This document shows, piece after piece, positions 50,774-59,984 of a stretch of DNA of 64,000 bases; within the stretch, counting starts at the first letter, position 1; every line of letters begins with the position of its first letter. Location: NCBI GenBank assembly GCA_020637985.1, contig JACKJK010000003.1:186001-250000 (forward strand), given 5' to 3'. The notes beneath the pieces are model-generated. The model was not told the DNA's origin. It was given only the letters and a program-made list of their open reading frames with translations, and did no database searches. The position numbers were made by a program, and so were the translations under genes. Source of the DNA: Rhodobiaceae bacterium (GTDB lineage Bacteria > Pseudomonadota > Alphaproteobacteria > Rhizobiales > Tepidamorphaceae).

Positions 50774-51626
50774 TTGTGCGGGGCCACGCGCCCGGCTGGC
50801 CGGCCGTGCGGATGATGGCCCCGATTGCCTGCGCGCCATCGCCCGCCGACCCGTGCACCAGCGTGTAGCCGGGCACGAGGCGGGCGAGGGCGGCTATTGC
50901 CGCAAAGCCGTGGTCGGACAACTGGCGGGCATTCGCCACCGAGCCCATCAGCCGGGCTGCCGTCTCGCCCCTGGTGTTCGCATGCAGTGCAGGGGGCGCA
51001 CCCGGCGTGAAGCTGGCGAAGACGATCGCGCAAAGCCGGGGCAGGGGGACGGGCAGTGGCGTTTGCGGCGATAGCACGACGGCGTCCGCCGATTGCAGCA
51101 GCCTGCCGGAAACCGCCGCGCTGTCCGTGATGCCGGGCAGCACCTGCCTGGCGTCCGGCTTCAGGCAGATCGGACGCGGGAAGGCGAGCACCGCGCGCCC
51201 GCCGGCGACGCCGACCAGTTCATCGCTCAGGCAGGCATGGCCCGCCGCATCCATCGCGGCGCAAAGCGTCGACTTGCCGGCCCCCGAAGCCCCCGGCAGC
51301 AGGACGCTTGCCGCGCTGTTGCCGATTGCCGCGGCATGCAGAAGCGGGATCGTGGTGCACTGGCTTGCGAAGGCATGGATGACCTCCGCCAACACTAGGC
51401 GCGCGGCATCGGCAGCACACGTGGCCTCGAAGACGAGCGATCCTTCGCGCCACAAGGTGAAATGTTCCGGCCCGTTGCCCGCGAGTTCCAGCCGCAGGCA
51501 GGCCACACCGGCCGGTGCGGCGGCAAAGCGGCCGAACACGAAACGGGCGAGGCGGCCAGCATGGTCATCTTTCAGGGCAAGGTCGACGGCGAGGCCGGCG
51601 AACCCGACACGCATCAGGTCGTACAT
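50751..51626 (-). CDS. HprK-like kinase
   Basis: A 291-residue protein starting MYDLMRVGFAGLAVDLALKD. A poorly conserved N-terminal domain precedes a P-loop (GASGAGKST, residues 112-120), followed by LSDELVGVAGGRAVLAFPRP. This is the organisation of HPr-kinase-related proteins that accompany PqqD-like chaperones in HPr-rel-A type clusters. True HprK phosphorylates HPr Ser46; these relatives have unknown targets. It overlaps the PqqD-like gene by 13 bp, so both are expressed together, and it converges on the GlcNAc-transferase gene. Confidence 0.85.
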   Translation of the reverse strand: MYDLMRVGFAGLAVDLALKDDHAGRLARFVFGRFAAAPAGVACLRLELAGNGPEHFTLWREGSLVFEATCAADAARLVLAEVIHAFASQCTTIPLLHAAAIGNSAASVLLPGASGAGKSTLCAAMDAAGHACLSDELVGVAGGRAVLAFPRPICLKPDARQVLPGITDSAAVSGRLLQSADAVVLSPQTPLPVPLPRLCAIVFASFTPGAPPALHANTRGETAARLMGSVANARQLSDHGFAAIAALARLVPGYTLVHGSAGDGAQAIGAIIRTAGQPGAWPRTINPPAGR

Positions 51627-51892
51627 GCAAGGCAGACGGAATCGTTGCCCTGAAGGATGTCCAGGGCATCGAGGACATCCTGCGAAATGCCCGGCGCGTC
51701 GGGAAACGCCTCGGACATCATGCGCTGGATTTCATCGACGGTCGTCTCGCCGTCGCACAGGCCCCAGATCAGTGCCGCGGTCGCGTTCAGGCAAAGCGCC
51801 TCGGAACGCGCCGGGTTGTACAGCACGACCTCGTCGTCGAGCTCCTGTGTCAGGAAGCCATCCTTCCTCACCGGCCGGTCGCTACCCTTCAT
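51614..51892 (-). CDS. PqqD-like peptide chaperone (RRE-type)
   Basis: A 92-residue protein starting MKGSDRPVRKDGFLTQELDD behind GGGGGACATCACAC. DEVVLYNPARSEALCLNATA and ALIWGLCDGETTVDEIQRMM are the PqqD fold signature. PqqD domains recognise leader peptides of ribosomal peptide products and hand them to modifying enzymes. Partner of the overlapping HprK-like gene. The leader of the 49171 protein is a candidate ligand. An upstream start at 51964 is possible but lacks homology. Confidence 0.85.
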   Translation of the reverse strand: MKGSDRPVRKDGFLTQELDDEVVLYNPARSEALCLNATAALIWGLCDGETTVDEIQRMMSEAFPDAPGISQDVLDALDILQGNDSVCLACTT

Positions 51893-52001
51893 GTGTGATG
51901 TCCCCCGAACTCGACGGCGCTGCAGACGGACCTTTCCAGTTGCACGGCTCCTGGCATGATGCAACCACTACGGCCACCGGAATGAGGCGCGGGACGAACC
52001 C

Positions 52002-52826
52002 ATGAATGCGGCCGACGTAACCTGTGTCACCGCTGCGATCGATATCGGCCGGGTTCTGCTGGCGAAATCCTTCGCCCGGCCGTTTTCTTTCTATCGCGAT
52101 CGCCTCGAACAACTGCTTTCGCTGGACGTGCCGATGGTCATCCATGGCGATCCCGGATTGCCGCTGCCACCGTCTCGTGCGCCCCGGCAGATCGTGCCGG
52201 CGGACCACAAGACCCTCGACGGCTTCCGCCATTTCGGCCGTGTCCAGTCGATCCGCCGCGATCCGGCCTGGCGCGCCGGCGCGCCATGGCTGGCAGAAAG
52301 CCCGCAAGCCGCGCTCAAGCACTACAATCCGCTCGTCATGTCGAAGCTCGACTGGCTGGCCGAAACCGCCGCCGCCAATCCGTTCGGGACGCGCGCGTTC
52401 GTCTGGATCGATGCGGGCATCACGAGCACGGTTCCGCTGGAACTGGTCCGCGCCGCGCTGGAAGGCGAAGCGCTGAACGCCTACCTGAAGCGGTTCCTGG
52501 TGCTCTGCTATCCCTACGCGGCCGACCGCGAAGTACATGGTTTCGATCACCGCGAGATGGCGCGTCTGTCTGGCGTGGCGCGCATCGAGTGGGTGGCGCG
52601 CGGCGGCTTTTTCGGTGGCGAGGCAGCTCATGTGCGCGAGGCGGCAAGGATCTATCACGCGATGCTCGATCACACGCTGTCGGCCGGATTGATGGGGACC
52701 GAGGAAAGCGTGCTGACGATCCTGGCGCATTTGCATCCCGGCCTGTTCCAGCGCTATCGCGTCGATGATAGCGGACTTGTCACCAGCTTCTTCGCGGCGA
52801 TGGCATCCGGGGGTGGCGTCACATGA
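52002..52826 (+). CDS. HtrL/YibB family protein, probable glycosyltransferase
   Basis: A 274-residue protein starting MNAADVTCVTAAIDIGRVLL. FARPFSFYRDRLEQLLSLDV, KHYNPLVMSKLDWLAETAAA and AFVWIDAGITSTVPLELVRA match PF09612 (HtrL_YibB, WlaTC-like), a family associated with surface polysaccharide loci and probably GT-A fold. WIDAG likely supplies the metal aspartate. It is divergent from the PqqD-like gene and coupled to the next glycosyltransferase (ATGA). Sugar and acceptor unknown. Confidence 0.85.
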   Translation: MNAADVTCVTAAIDIGRVLLAKSFARPFSFYRDRLEQLLSLDVPMVIHGDPGLPLPPSRAPRQIVPADHKTLDGFRHFGRVQSIRRDPAWRAGAPWLAESPQAALKHYNPLVMSKLDWLAETAAANPFGTRAFVWIDAGITSTVPLELVRAALEGEALNAYLKRFLVLCYPYAADREVHGFDHREMARLSGVARIEWVARGGFFGGEAAHVREAARIYHAMLDHTLSAGLMGTEESVLTILAHLHPGLFQRYRVDDSGLVTSFFAAMASGGGVT

Positions 52827-54082
52827 CGAGCGTTGATCAACGCGTCGATACCGCCTTGCGCGAACTTGGCCGGCGGTCGGCCGCGTGCACGGTCGTAACC
52901 ATCGGCCGCGGCGATGGCATCGCCCACCGCACCATGGGCTACGCGCAGCTGTTCGGCTGGACGTCTGTCGATCTGCCAGAGCCGGAGGGCGAGGCGACGT
53001 TCGCCAACCTGCAATCGAGGATGCCGGGCCGCGTTGGCGTGCTGCACATAGAAACCCGGGCCAGCGACTGGGCGGTGCTGTCGGCCATCGACCTTCAGGC
53101 AGCGCGCCCCGCGATCATCCGTGTGCGGCGCGAGGGGCTGGGCGAGGCGAACCTTCACCGCGCGGTCCGCCACCTGCAGCGTCTCGGGTACGCGATAGAG
53201 TGGTTCTACGACGAACTCGTAGCGGTCTCGGCCGCCGAGCATGGCAGCCCCGGGGAAACGGCGGTGCCGTCGTCTGCGGCGGGGCAGGGCAATGCGGGCG
53301 GCGATCCGCGGGCAGCGGTCTACGTGATCAGCTACAATGCACCCGAACAGTTTCGCCTCTGGCTCGATTCAGCGGTTGCCGCCGCGCCCGGGTTGCTGAA
53401 CGCGGGGCCACGTTTCCTGCTCGACAATTCGACCGATCCCGCGACGCATGGCGCATACGATGAACTCGCCGCCGCGCACGGCTTCACGGTGCTGCGCAAC
53501 GGCAACCTCGGGATCACCGGCGGGCGCGCCTGGTGCGCCCGCCACTTCGACGCCCTGGCCGATGTCGACGCGCTCTACTGGTTCGAGGACGACATGCTGC
53601 TCGCCCCGCCGGGGCAGGCGCGTTGCCGCAACGGCTTTGCCACGCACGTCGGCGACCTGCACGCCGTGTTGCCCGCCATCGCCCGCCGCGAGGGGCTCGA
53701 CTTCCTGAAACTGTCCTTCACCGAGGTCTTCGGCGATCATCATCTCAACTGGGCCTGGTATCATCTCGATCCCGACACCCGCGCCGCCGGCTTTCCGGGC
53801 GGAACCTTCCGCACCGCGGTCTCCCATACCAGCGTTGAAGCGGACGTCTCCTACCTCGTCGGGAACGTCCATTTCAGCAATTGGCCGATGTACCTGACGC
53901 GCCAGGGCAACCGCCGCATGTTCCTCGACGATCCGGGCAGCGAGCCGACGGAAGGCGCCTGCATGGCGCGCGCATTCCGGCTGCAGCTTGCCGGCGAGCT
54001 GCGCGGCGGCGTCCTGCTCGCCTCGCCGGTCAACCACTGCCGCCGCCACAACTATGCCCAGGAAGACCGCCGCGAACATTGA
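52823..54082 (+). CDS. glycosyltransferase (GT2-like) with degenerate FkbM-like N-terminus
   Basis: A 419-residue protein starting MTSVDQRVDTALRELGRRSA. Residues about 20-135 resemble the end of FkbM methyltransferases (VGVLHIETRASDWAVLSAID) but lack a clear SAM motif. After a Gly/Ala-rich linker, residues about 168-410 look like a GT-A transferase (AVYVISYNAPEQFRLWLDSA, GNLGITGGRAWCARHF, YWFEDDMLL). It is coupled to HtrL/YibB. Probably contributes to the same glycan; function inferred. Confidence 0.65.
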   Translation: MTSVDQRVDTALRELGRRSAACTVVTIGRGDGIAHRTMGYAQLFGWTSVDLPEPEGEATFANLQSRMPGRVGVLHIETRASDWAVLSAIDLQAARPAIIRVRREGLGEANLHRAVRHLQRLGYAIEWFYDELVAVSAAEHGSPGETAVPSSAAGQGNAGGDPRAAVYVISYNAPEQFRLWLDSAVAAAPGLLNAGPRFLLDNSTDPATHGAYDELAAAHGFTVLRNGNLGITGGRAWCARHFDALADVDALYWFEDDMLLAPPGQARCRNGFATHVGDLHAVLPAIARREGLDFLKLSFTEVFGDHHLNWAWYHLDPDTRAAGFPGGTFRTAVSHTSVEADVSYLVGNVHFSNWPMYLTRQGNRRMFLDDPGSEPTEGACMARAFRLQLAGELRGGVLLASPVNHCRRHNYAQEDRREH

Positions 54083-54154
54083 CGCTTCGCGGCTCGCGCA
54101 ACGAGCCCGCCGCAGCCATGGCGTGCGCGCTGGCGATGCCTCCGGGATCCCCCG

Positions 54155-54841
54155 CTAGACGACCTTGCAGTGAAGGTCGCCGATGCCCTCGACGTGGCCA
54201 TGCATCACGTCGCCCCGCTTTGTCGGGCCGACACCGGCCGGGGTGCCCGACATGATGATGTCGCCGGGGGCGAGTTCGAATAGCCCGGACAGATAGGAAA
54301 TCATCTCCGGCACCTTCCAGATGAGCTGGTTGAGGTCGCCCTCCTGGCGGCGCTCGCCGTTGACATCGAGCCAGACCGCCCCGCTGGTGGGGTGACCGGT
54401 CTCGGTGGCGGGAACCAGTTCCGAACACGGCGCGGATTGCTCGAACGCCTTTCCGATTTCCCACGGCCGGCCCATCTTCTTGCATTCGCCCTGCAGGTCG
54501 CGCCGCGTCATGTCGAGCCCGACACCGTAGCCCCAGACGCAGTCCATCGCCTTGTCGAGCGCGATGTTGCGGCCGCCCTTGTGCAGCGCCACCAGCATCT
54601 CGATCTCGAAGTGCACGTCGTTCGATTTGTCCGGATAGGGAAAGTCGGCGCCGTTGATGACGACGTTGTCCGGGTTCTTCTGGAAGAAGAACGGCGGCTC
54701 GCGGTCCGGATCGTGGCCCATCTCGATGGCGTGGGCGGCATAGTTGCGCCCCACACAGTAGATGCGGTGGATGGGAAAAACCGCCTTCGATCCGCGGATC
54801 GGCAGATAGGCCTGTGCCGGCGGTGTGATCGCGTAGTCCAT
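54155..54841 (-). CDS. fumarylacetoacetate hydrolase (FAH) family hydrolase
   Basis: A 228-residue protein starting MDYAITPPAQAYLPIRGSKA behind AAGGAGCCAACCTGC. Metal ligands appear in HFEIEMLVAL and GYGVGLDMTRRDLQ, and CVGRNYAAHAIEMGHDPDRE plus IIMSGTPAGVGPTKRGD are family hallmarks. Members hydrolyse acylpyruvates or decarboxylate oxaloacetate-like acids. It seems metabolically separate from the glycan genes around it; the nearest plausible link is the catabolic genes 17 kb or more away. Confidence 0.92.
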   Translation of the reverse strand: MDYAITPPAQAYLPIRGSKAVFPIHRIYCVGRNYAAHAIEMGHDPDREPPFFFQKNPDNVVINGADFPYPDKSNDVHFEIEMLVALHKGGRNIALDKAMDCVWGYGVGLDMTRRDLQGECKKMGRPWEIGKAFEQSAPCSELVPATETGHPTSGAVWLDVNGERRQEGDLNQLIWKVPEMISYLSGLFELAPGDIIMSGTPAGVGPTKRGDVMHGHVEGIGDLHCKVV

Positions 54842-54905
54842 GCAGGTTGGCTCCTTTGGCGCCGCCGCGGCGCCGGTCGGCACCGCACGCGTCATGCCTC
54901 GCAGA

Positions 54906-56687
54906 CTAGCCTGCAACCTCCTCGGCTGCCGAGCGGATTCTTTCGCGCATCGCGGTATCGTTGCGGACCTTCTCGAGTGCCTCCGCGCCACCGCGCGTCT
55001 TCGAGATCATCTCGAGATCGTCGTAGTCGGAGACCGCCACCGGCTGCAGCGCCATGTCGCTGTACTGCTCGCGGTTCCTGTCCTTCTTGATCCGCGTGCG
55101 CTCCGGGTAGATCGAGGCAAGGATCGTGCCCCACTTCCATGCGCTGACAACGGTTCGCCAGGCCTGCCGGGGATAGAAGCGCCAGGCCGGCTCGATCGGC
55201 ATGCCCGGCCTGCGGTCGCGGCGGTGCCTGCGGCGGATGAACCCGGATTCCAAGGGGTGGACGCCCTCGATTGCGTGCGACCCCGCGAAGATCCACGACA
55301 TGTACATGACGTCGGTCGGCGAACGTCCGCTGGCGGCTTCACGGCGCATAACGGTCTTCATGTGCTCTGGCGTGTAGAACCGCGACCAGGCATCGTTGTA
55401 TGCGCGTTCCCATTCCTCGTCGCTCATCCTGGCATGATGCGTCACGCGATGCGTCAGGTCGTACTTGTTCAGGTCCGGGTCCATCCACCCGCCTGTCTCG
55501 TGCAGGGTCTTGTGATCTTCCGACCCCGGCAGGGGCGTCAGGTAGAAGAATTCCAGCAGATCGATCGGCAACTCCCGCTTGATGATGTCGATGTCGCGCA
55601 TGATCGAATCATAGGTGTCGCCGGGGAAGCCGAGGATGTAGCCGGCATAGGTCGTCACGCCGGCTTTCTTCCACGCCTGGATCATCTCGCGGTACTCGAC
55701 GATCCGGTTCTGCTTCTTCTTTGCGGACGCCAGGTTGTCCGGATTGATGTTTTCCAGCCCGATGAAGACGCGCCGGGTGCCGGCCCAGGCGCATTTCTCG
55801 ATGAAGTTCGGGATCAGGTGGCACAGCGTGTCCACCTGGATGACCAGCTTGACAGGCAAGTCCTCTTCCCAGCGAAGCTTGGCCAGCCGGTCGAGGAAGC
55901 TTTCCCAGTTGCGGTTGCGGGCGAAGTTGTCGTCGGTCACGAAAAACCGGTGGATGCCCTGCGCCGCGTTCTCGCGCACGATCCTTTCCAGGTCGTCCGC
56001 CGAGCGGAACCGCGACTTGCGCCCCTGCACGTTGATGATCGTGCAAAACGAGCACTGGTAGGGGCAGCCGCGCCCGAGATCGAAGGAAGACGCGCTCGCC
56101 GCCGTCCCCCGCAGGTGCCTCGCCGGCAGGATCGGCGTCGGCTGGTCCGTCAGGCCCGGCAGGTCCGCCATGTGGTCGTAGAGCGGTTTGAGCCTGCCCG
56201 CCGCGGCATCGCGGAGCACCTCGTCGAGCCGCATCTCCTCCGCTTCGCCGGCGAAGATCGCGACGCCGAGGTCCATCGCCTGCTGGATTTCAGGGGGCAG
56301 CTCCTTCAGCATCGAGATGCACCCGGAGACGTGGAATCCGCCGATCGCGACCTGGAAGTCCTGCGCGCGGAATGCCCGGGCGATATCCATCGCGCGCGGG
56401 AACTGGTTCGACTGCACGCCGACGAGCGCGATCAGGGATTGTGTCCTGTCGGCGGGCAGCGACCGCATGATGCGCCGCGGATCGACCCGCGAATTGGTCT
56501 CGTCATATGTCGATATGGCGATCTCGGTATCTTCGCCCAGCACATCGCGGCGCTGGCAGTCCACCGCCAGTCCGTTCAACGCAGCCAGTGTGTTCGAGGG
56601 GATCAGCGAAATCATCCACTGGATGACATAGCCTTCGTCATCGTAGTGGGAGGGCTTGATCATCACCAGGTGAAACTGGCGCTTCAT
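54906..56687 (-). CDS. B12-binding-domain radical SAM protein
   Basis: A 593-residue enzyme starting MKRQFHLVMIKPSHYDDEGY. An N-terminal cobalamin-binding-like domain (to about residue 190, with VAIGGFHVSG) is followed by the radical SAM motif GCPYQCSFC (Cys208, Cys212, Cys215), FVTDDNFARN and GYILGFPGDTYDS. A basic C-terminal region follows. Such enzymes methylate or rearrange unactivated carbons in lipids, peptides or antibiotics; HpnP-like hopanoid methylases and peptide methylases are relatives. It is in the glycan island without an obvious partner. A peptide or lipid target is possible. Confidence 0.88.
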   Translation of the reverse strand: MKRQFHLVMIKPSHYDDEGYVIQWMISLIPSNTLAALNGLAVDCQRRDVLGEDTEIAISTYDETNSRVDPRRIMRSLPADRTQSLIALVGVQSNQFPRAMDIARAFRAQDFQVAIGGFHVSGCISMLKELPPEIQQAMDLGVAIFAGEAEEMRLDEVLRDAAAGRLKPLYDHMADLPGLTDQPTPILPARHLRGTAASASSFDLGRGCPYQCSFCTIINVQGRKSRFRSADDLERIVRENAAQGIHRFFVTDDNFARNRNWESFLDRLAKLRWEEDLPVKLVIQVDTLCHLIPNFIEKCAWAGTRRVFIGLENINPDNLASAKKKQNRIVEYREMIQAWKKAGVTTYAGYILGFPGDTYDSIMRDIDIIKRELPIDLLEFFYLTPLPGSEDHKTLHETGGWMDPDLNKYDLTHRVTHHARMSDEEWERAYNDAWSRFYTPEHMKTVMRREAASGRSPTDVMYMSWIFAGSHAIEGVHPLESGFIRRRHRRDRRPGMPIEPAWRFYPRQAWRTVVSAWKWGTILASIYPERTRIKKDRNREQYSDMALQPVAVSDYDDLEMISKTRGGAEALEKVRNDTAMRERIRSAAEEVAG

Positions 56688-57006
56688 GCGGCGTTCCTGC
56701 CATTGTGCGTGGCGGCGGGGAAATTCGGAACGATCCTACGACCTTTTGGCTCCAGCGGCAAAAGAGCCGCGTCTGGCCTGTGCGCAAGGGCGCGGCCCTC
56801 TGGACCTCGACTGGATTTGTTCTGAAAATGCCCTGATGGCCATCCCGCTCAATTCGCAAGCGGGGTTCATGCGGTCAAGCCGGTGGCCCGATTGCGGCCT
56901 TCGCGAAAAGCAATTCGCCTGCGCCGTGGCATCATGGTCAAGGAGACCCCCACGATATGCCTCCTGCGCGCAATCAGGATGAACTCGACCTGCAGGAGTG
57001 GGCCTC
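56688..57006. other. 319-bp divergent gap
   Basis: This region separates the radical SAM gene (minus) and the large glycosyltransferase (plus). A short frame MPPARNQDELDLQEW (from 56958) overlaps the glycosyltransferase start and may act in translational coupling, but it has no homology. No RNA or strong operator was recognised. Confidence 0.35.
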
Positions 57007-59928
57007 TTGGCGGAACAACTGACCACGCCCTACGCGAGCTGGGTCATGGAGCGCCAGATCGATCGCCGGATAGCTGCCGGCGCCCACAATCATTTTTTCA
57101 GCGTCATCGTTTTTGATCAAAAGGATTCTGTCGGCTCGCTCGATGAAACCATTCGATCAATAGAAGCGCAGACATACAGAAATTTTGAACTCGTATTGGG
57201 TGTGCAACGTGTACCCGGTTCGAGGATGAATATTTCCGAATATGATTCACGCGGAGTGAAAACAGCAATTGGTTTAAAACATATGGAATTGCTTTGCTCT
57301 CCACATCACGACGTGATGTGGCGCGGCGATCATGTCATGTTTGTTCCCGTCGGGACCACGCTCGATGGCGACTGCCTCGAACTCGTGAACGCCGCGCTGA
57401 ACAACGCCGGGCACGAGGTTCCGGACCTTATTGTGATCGATCACGATCATCCTGGCCTGACCGGTTCCGACCCCCATCCGGTCTTCGTGCCCGGGTGGGA
57501 TCCCGACCTGGTTCAACACCTCGACATCTACGACGCTGCATTCGTTGCCTCCCGGCAGCTGGTTGTCGCGCGGCGAGGTGCCGGTGAGGCTTCGTCGCTC
57601 CACGATTGGCTCAAGGCGATCGGAAGGGAGCGCCGGCAGCCGGTGACAGCTCACGTCAGTGAGCCGGCCGTTCATTTTGCCCACCCCGGCCCGCAAGGTG
57701 CGGGCTGGCGGCCGGTCGACCCGTTGCCATGGGAGCGCGGCCGCATGCAGGACTGGCCGCGCCTGTCCATCATCATTCCCAACCGCGACAAGCCGGAACT
57801 GATGAGACTGTGCACAGGTTTTCTCGATCGTTCGCCGAGGTTCAGGCCCGAGATCATCGTTGTCGACAACGAGAGCGCGAATGCCGAGACGCTGGCGATA
57901 TACGAGCGGCTCGAACAGCGCCACGGCGCGAAGGTCGTGTCCGCCGGGCCGGTATTCAACTATTCGAGAAGCATCAATCTCGGCGTGTCCGCGGCGCAAT
58001 CCGACTTCATTCTCCTGATGAACAATGATGTCGAGTTCTCGCGGCCAGGCCAGATCGAGCCGCTGCTGCTGAATGCCATGCGCCCGGAAGTCGGCATCGC
58101 CGGCAGCTTGCTGCTCTACCCCGATGAAAGGATCCAGCACGCGGGCATGCAGTTCGGCCTCGATTCCGCGCAACGCCTGCACGCCGGGCACGCGCTGAGG
58201 GGCGGGCGGCTGGGTGACGTCGATCCGATCTACCCCGTCAATGTGCCGAGGAACCATCAGGCCGTGACTGGTGCCGTGCAGGCCATGCGCCGCGAGGTCT
58301 TCGAGGCCGCAGGCGGATACGACGAAGCCAACCTCCCCATCGACTACAATGACGTCGACATCTGCCTGCGCGTGCGCGAGATGGGCCTGAGGGTGATAAG
58401 TCTGCCCCTGGCTGGCGTCTATCACCATGAAGGCGTGAGCCGCACAGGCCGCAAGTCGATTCCGCCGGCCCAGGTGGCGTTCAACCAGGCGGCGGCTGTC
58501 ATGGATGCTAGGTGGCACGCCGCTGCAGAAAGGGATCCTTGCTGCAATCCCTGGCTGGATGTCCGCGACCTCCCGGACGTCAGGACGCCGTGGGGGAGTG
58601 CTCGCGAAGAAGCTGCGTCGGACCGTGCCGCCGGTGCCGCCGGCAAGGACGACGGCGAGGATGGGCAAGTCGAGAGCGCAGCCGTCGAGACGGGTGGACT
58701 GCGCTGGGCGATGCGTCACCCGAAGAAGGCCCTCGCCAGGCTGACTGGACCGAACCGTCATTCCGGCGTGGATGCCGCGCCGGAAATAGAGCCGGATGCG
58801 GCGCCCGGCAGAACCGCTGGCGAAGCCACTTCGCGGGCGGCCGGTGATCGGAAATTGCGGTCGGGCCTGGCGGTCTATGGCTATTTCCAGTCGGAGGTCG
58901 GGCTGGGGCAGGCTGCCCGCAACATCATGTATGCCGGCGACAGCGCGCATTTGCCCGTGTCCGCGTGCAACCTGAGCCTCGAACGCAGGGACAACGACCC
59001 GGAATTCGTCTCGAAGTCCAATTCCGTGTCAAGCCATCAAGCAAGCATGGTCGTCATCGACCTTCTGGGGGCGGAGCCGACCAAGACCCGGATGGCGGCG
59101 GGACGCTACAACATTCTCTATCCGTTCTGGGAGCTGGGCCGCATTCCCCGCAGGGCCATCGAGGAAATCGGCCGGTTTGACGAAATCTGGGCTCCGAGCA
59201 GTTTCGTGGCGCGCGCTCTCGGATCCGATTTGAAGCGCCCGATCGAGCTTCTGCGCCAGCCGGTGCGGCTTCCCGCTTCGATGCCGGCAGCGGGAAGACG
59301 CGACGGCACGCTCAGGATCTACACATTCTTCGATTTCGACTCTTTCGTGGAGCGCAAGGATCCCGCTTCCGCGGTCCAGGCGTTCCGGCGTGCCTTTTCC
59401 GACAACAGGCGCGATGTCGAATTGCTCCTCAAGGCGCGCGGCGGCCGTGATGAAAGCCAGAGGAAGTGGCTTCTCGATGCCGTGGCGGCGGATCCGAGAA
59501 TCAGGTTCGTCGATCGCACCCTCAGCAGGGCCGAAGCCGATGGGCTCATGGCGCAATGCGATGTCTTCATCTCGTTGCACCGTTCGGAGGGGTTCGGGTT
59601 CGGATGCGCCGAAGCGCTTGCCGCCGGCAAGGCGGTCGTTGCGACCGATTTCGGCGGCACGACGGACTTCATCAATGAAGAGACCGGCTATCCCGTTCCC
59701 TATGACCTCAGACCGGTTGGGCCGAACGAGTACGCCGATTTCGAGGGCCAGACATGGGCGGCCGCGTCGGTCGAGGCAGCAGCCGAGGCCCTGCGCGCGA
59801 TTTACGACGACCCGCAAGCCGCCCTGCAGCGGACGCGGCGGGGGTTCGATCTTTTGCTGCGCAACCATTCCCCGCAACGCGTCGGCGAGGACCTGGAGGG
59901 GCTTCTTGGCGCAAGGGGCCTCCTGTGA
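57007..59928 (+). CDS. two-domain glycosyltransferase (GT2 plus GT4), TTG start
   Basis: A 973-residue protein read MAEQLTTPYASWVMERQIDR from TTG at 57007, with AGGAG about 9 bp upstream; GTG at 56998 overlaps that site. An N-terminal GT2-like region (to about 230) is followed by a full GT2 domain (about 248-480: LSIIIPNRDKPELMRL, MNNDVEFSR, PIDYNDVDICLRVRE). An acidic linker and a GT4 domain (about 620-973: YGYFQSEVGLGQAARN, LHRSEGFGFGCAEAL) follow. DNA at 57181-57300 dips to 40% GC. Enzymes of this build make surface glycans, adding two or more sugars. Confidence 0.88.
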   Translation: MAEQLTTPYASWVMERQIDRRIAAGAHNHFFSVIVFDQKDSVGSLDETIRSIEAQTYRNFELVLGVQRVPGSRMNISEYDSRGVKTAIGLKHMELLCSPHHDVMWRGDHVMFVPVGTTLDGDCLELVNAALNNAGHEVPDLIVIDHDHPGLTGSDPHPVFVPGWDPDLVQHLDIYDAAFVASRQLVVARRGAGEASSLHDWLKAIGRERRQPVTAHVSEPAVHFAHPGPQGAGWRPVDPLPWERGRMQDWPRLSIIIPNRDKPELMRLCTGFLDRSPRFRPEIIVVDNESANAETLAIYERLEQRHGAKVVSAGPVFNYSRSINLGVSAAQSDFILLMNNDVEFSRPGQIEPLLLNAMRPEVGIAGSLLLYPDERIQHAGMQFGLDSAQRLHAGHALRGGRLGDVDPIYPVNVPRNHQAVTGAVQAMRREVFEAAGGYDEANLPIDYNDVDICLRVREMGLRVISLPLAGVYHHEGVSRTGRKSIPPAQVAFNQAAAVMDARWHAAAERDPCCNPWLDVRDLPDVRTPWGSAREEAASDRAAGAAGKDDGEDGQVESAAVETGGLRWAMRHPKKALARLTGPNRHSGVDAAPEIEPDAAPGRTAGEATSRAAGDRKLRSGLAVYGYFQSEVGLGQAARNIMYAGDSAHLPVSACNLSLERRDNDPEFVSKSNSVSSHQASMVVIDLLGAEPTKTRMAAGRYNILYPFWELGRIPRRAIEEIGRFDEIWAPSSFVARALGSDLKRPIELLRQPVRLPASMPAAGRRDGTLRIYTFFDFDSFVERKDPASAVQAFRRAFSDNRRDVELLLKARGGRDESQRKWLLDAVAADPRIRFVDRTLSRAEADGLMAQCDVFISLHRSEGFGFGCAEALAAGKAVVATDFGGTTDFINEETGYPVPYDLRPVGPNEYADFEGQTWAAASVEAAAEALRAIYDDPQAALQRTRRGFDLLLRNHSPQRVGEDLEGLLGARGLL

Positions 59929-59931
59929 CGG

Positions 59932-59941
59932 CCCCCCCCCC
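59932..59941. repeat. ten-base poly-C tract between convergent glycosyltransferases
   Basis: Ten consecutive C residues follow three bases after the large glycosyltransferase stop. Such tracts are prone to slipped-strand change or sequencing error. Here any change would leave both genes intact. Confidence 0.85.
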
Positions 59942-59984
59942 TGCCTTTGCGCCCGGGCCCGCAGGTGCTCTCGTCACGGATGCT

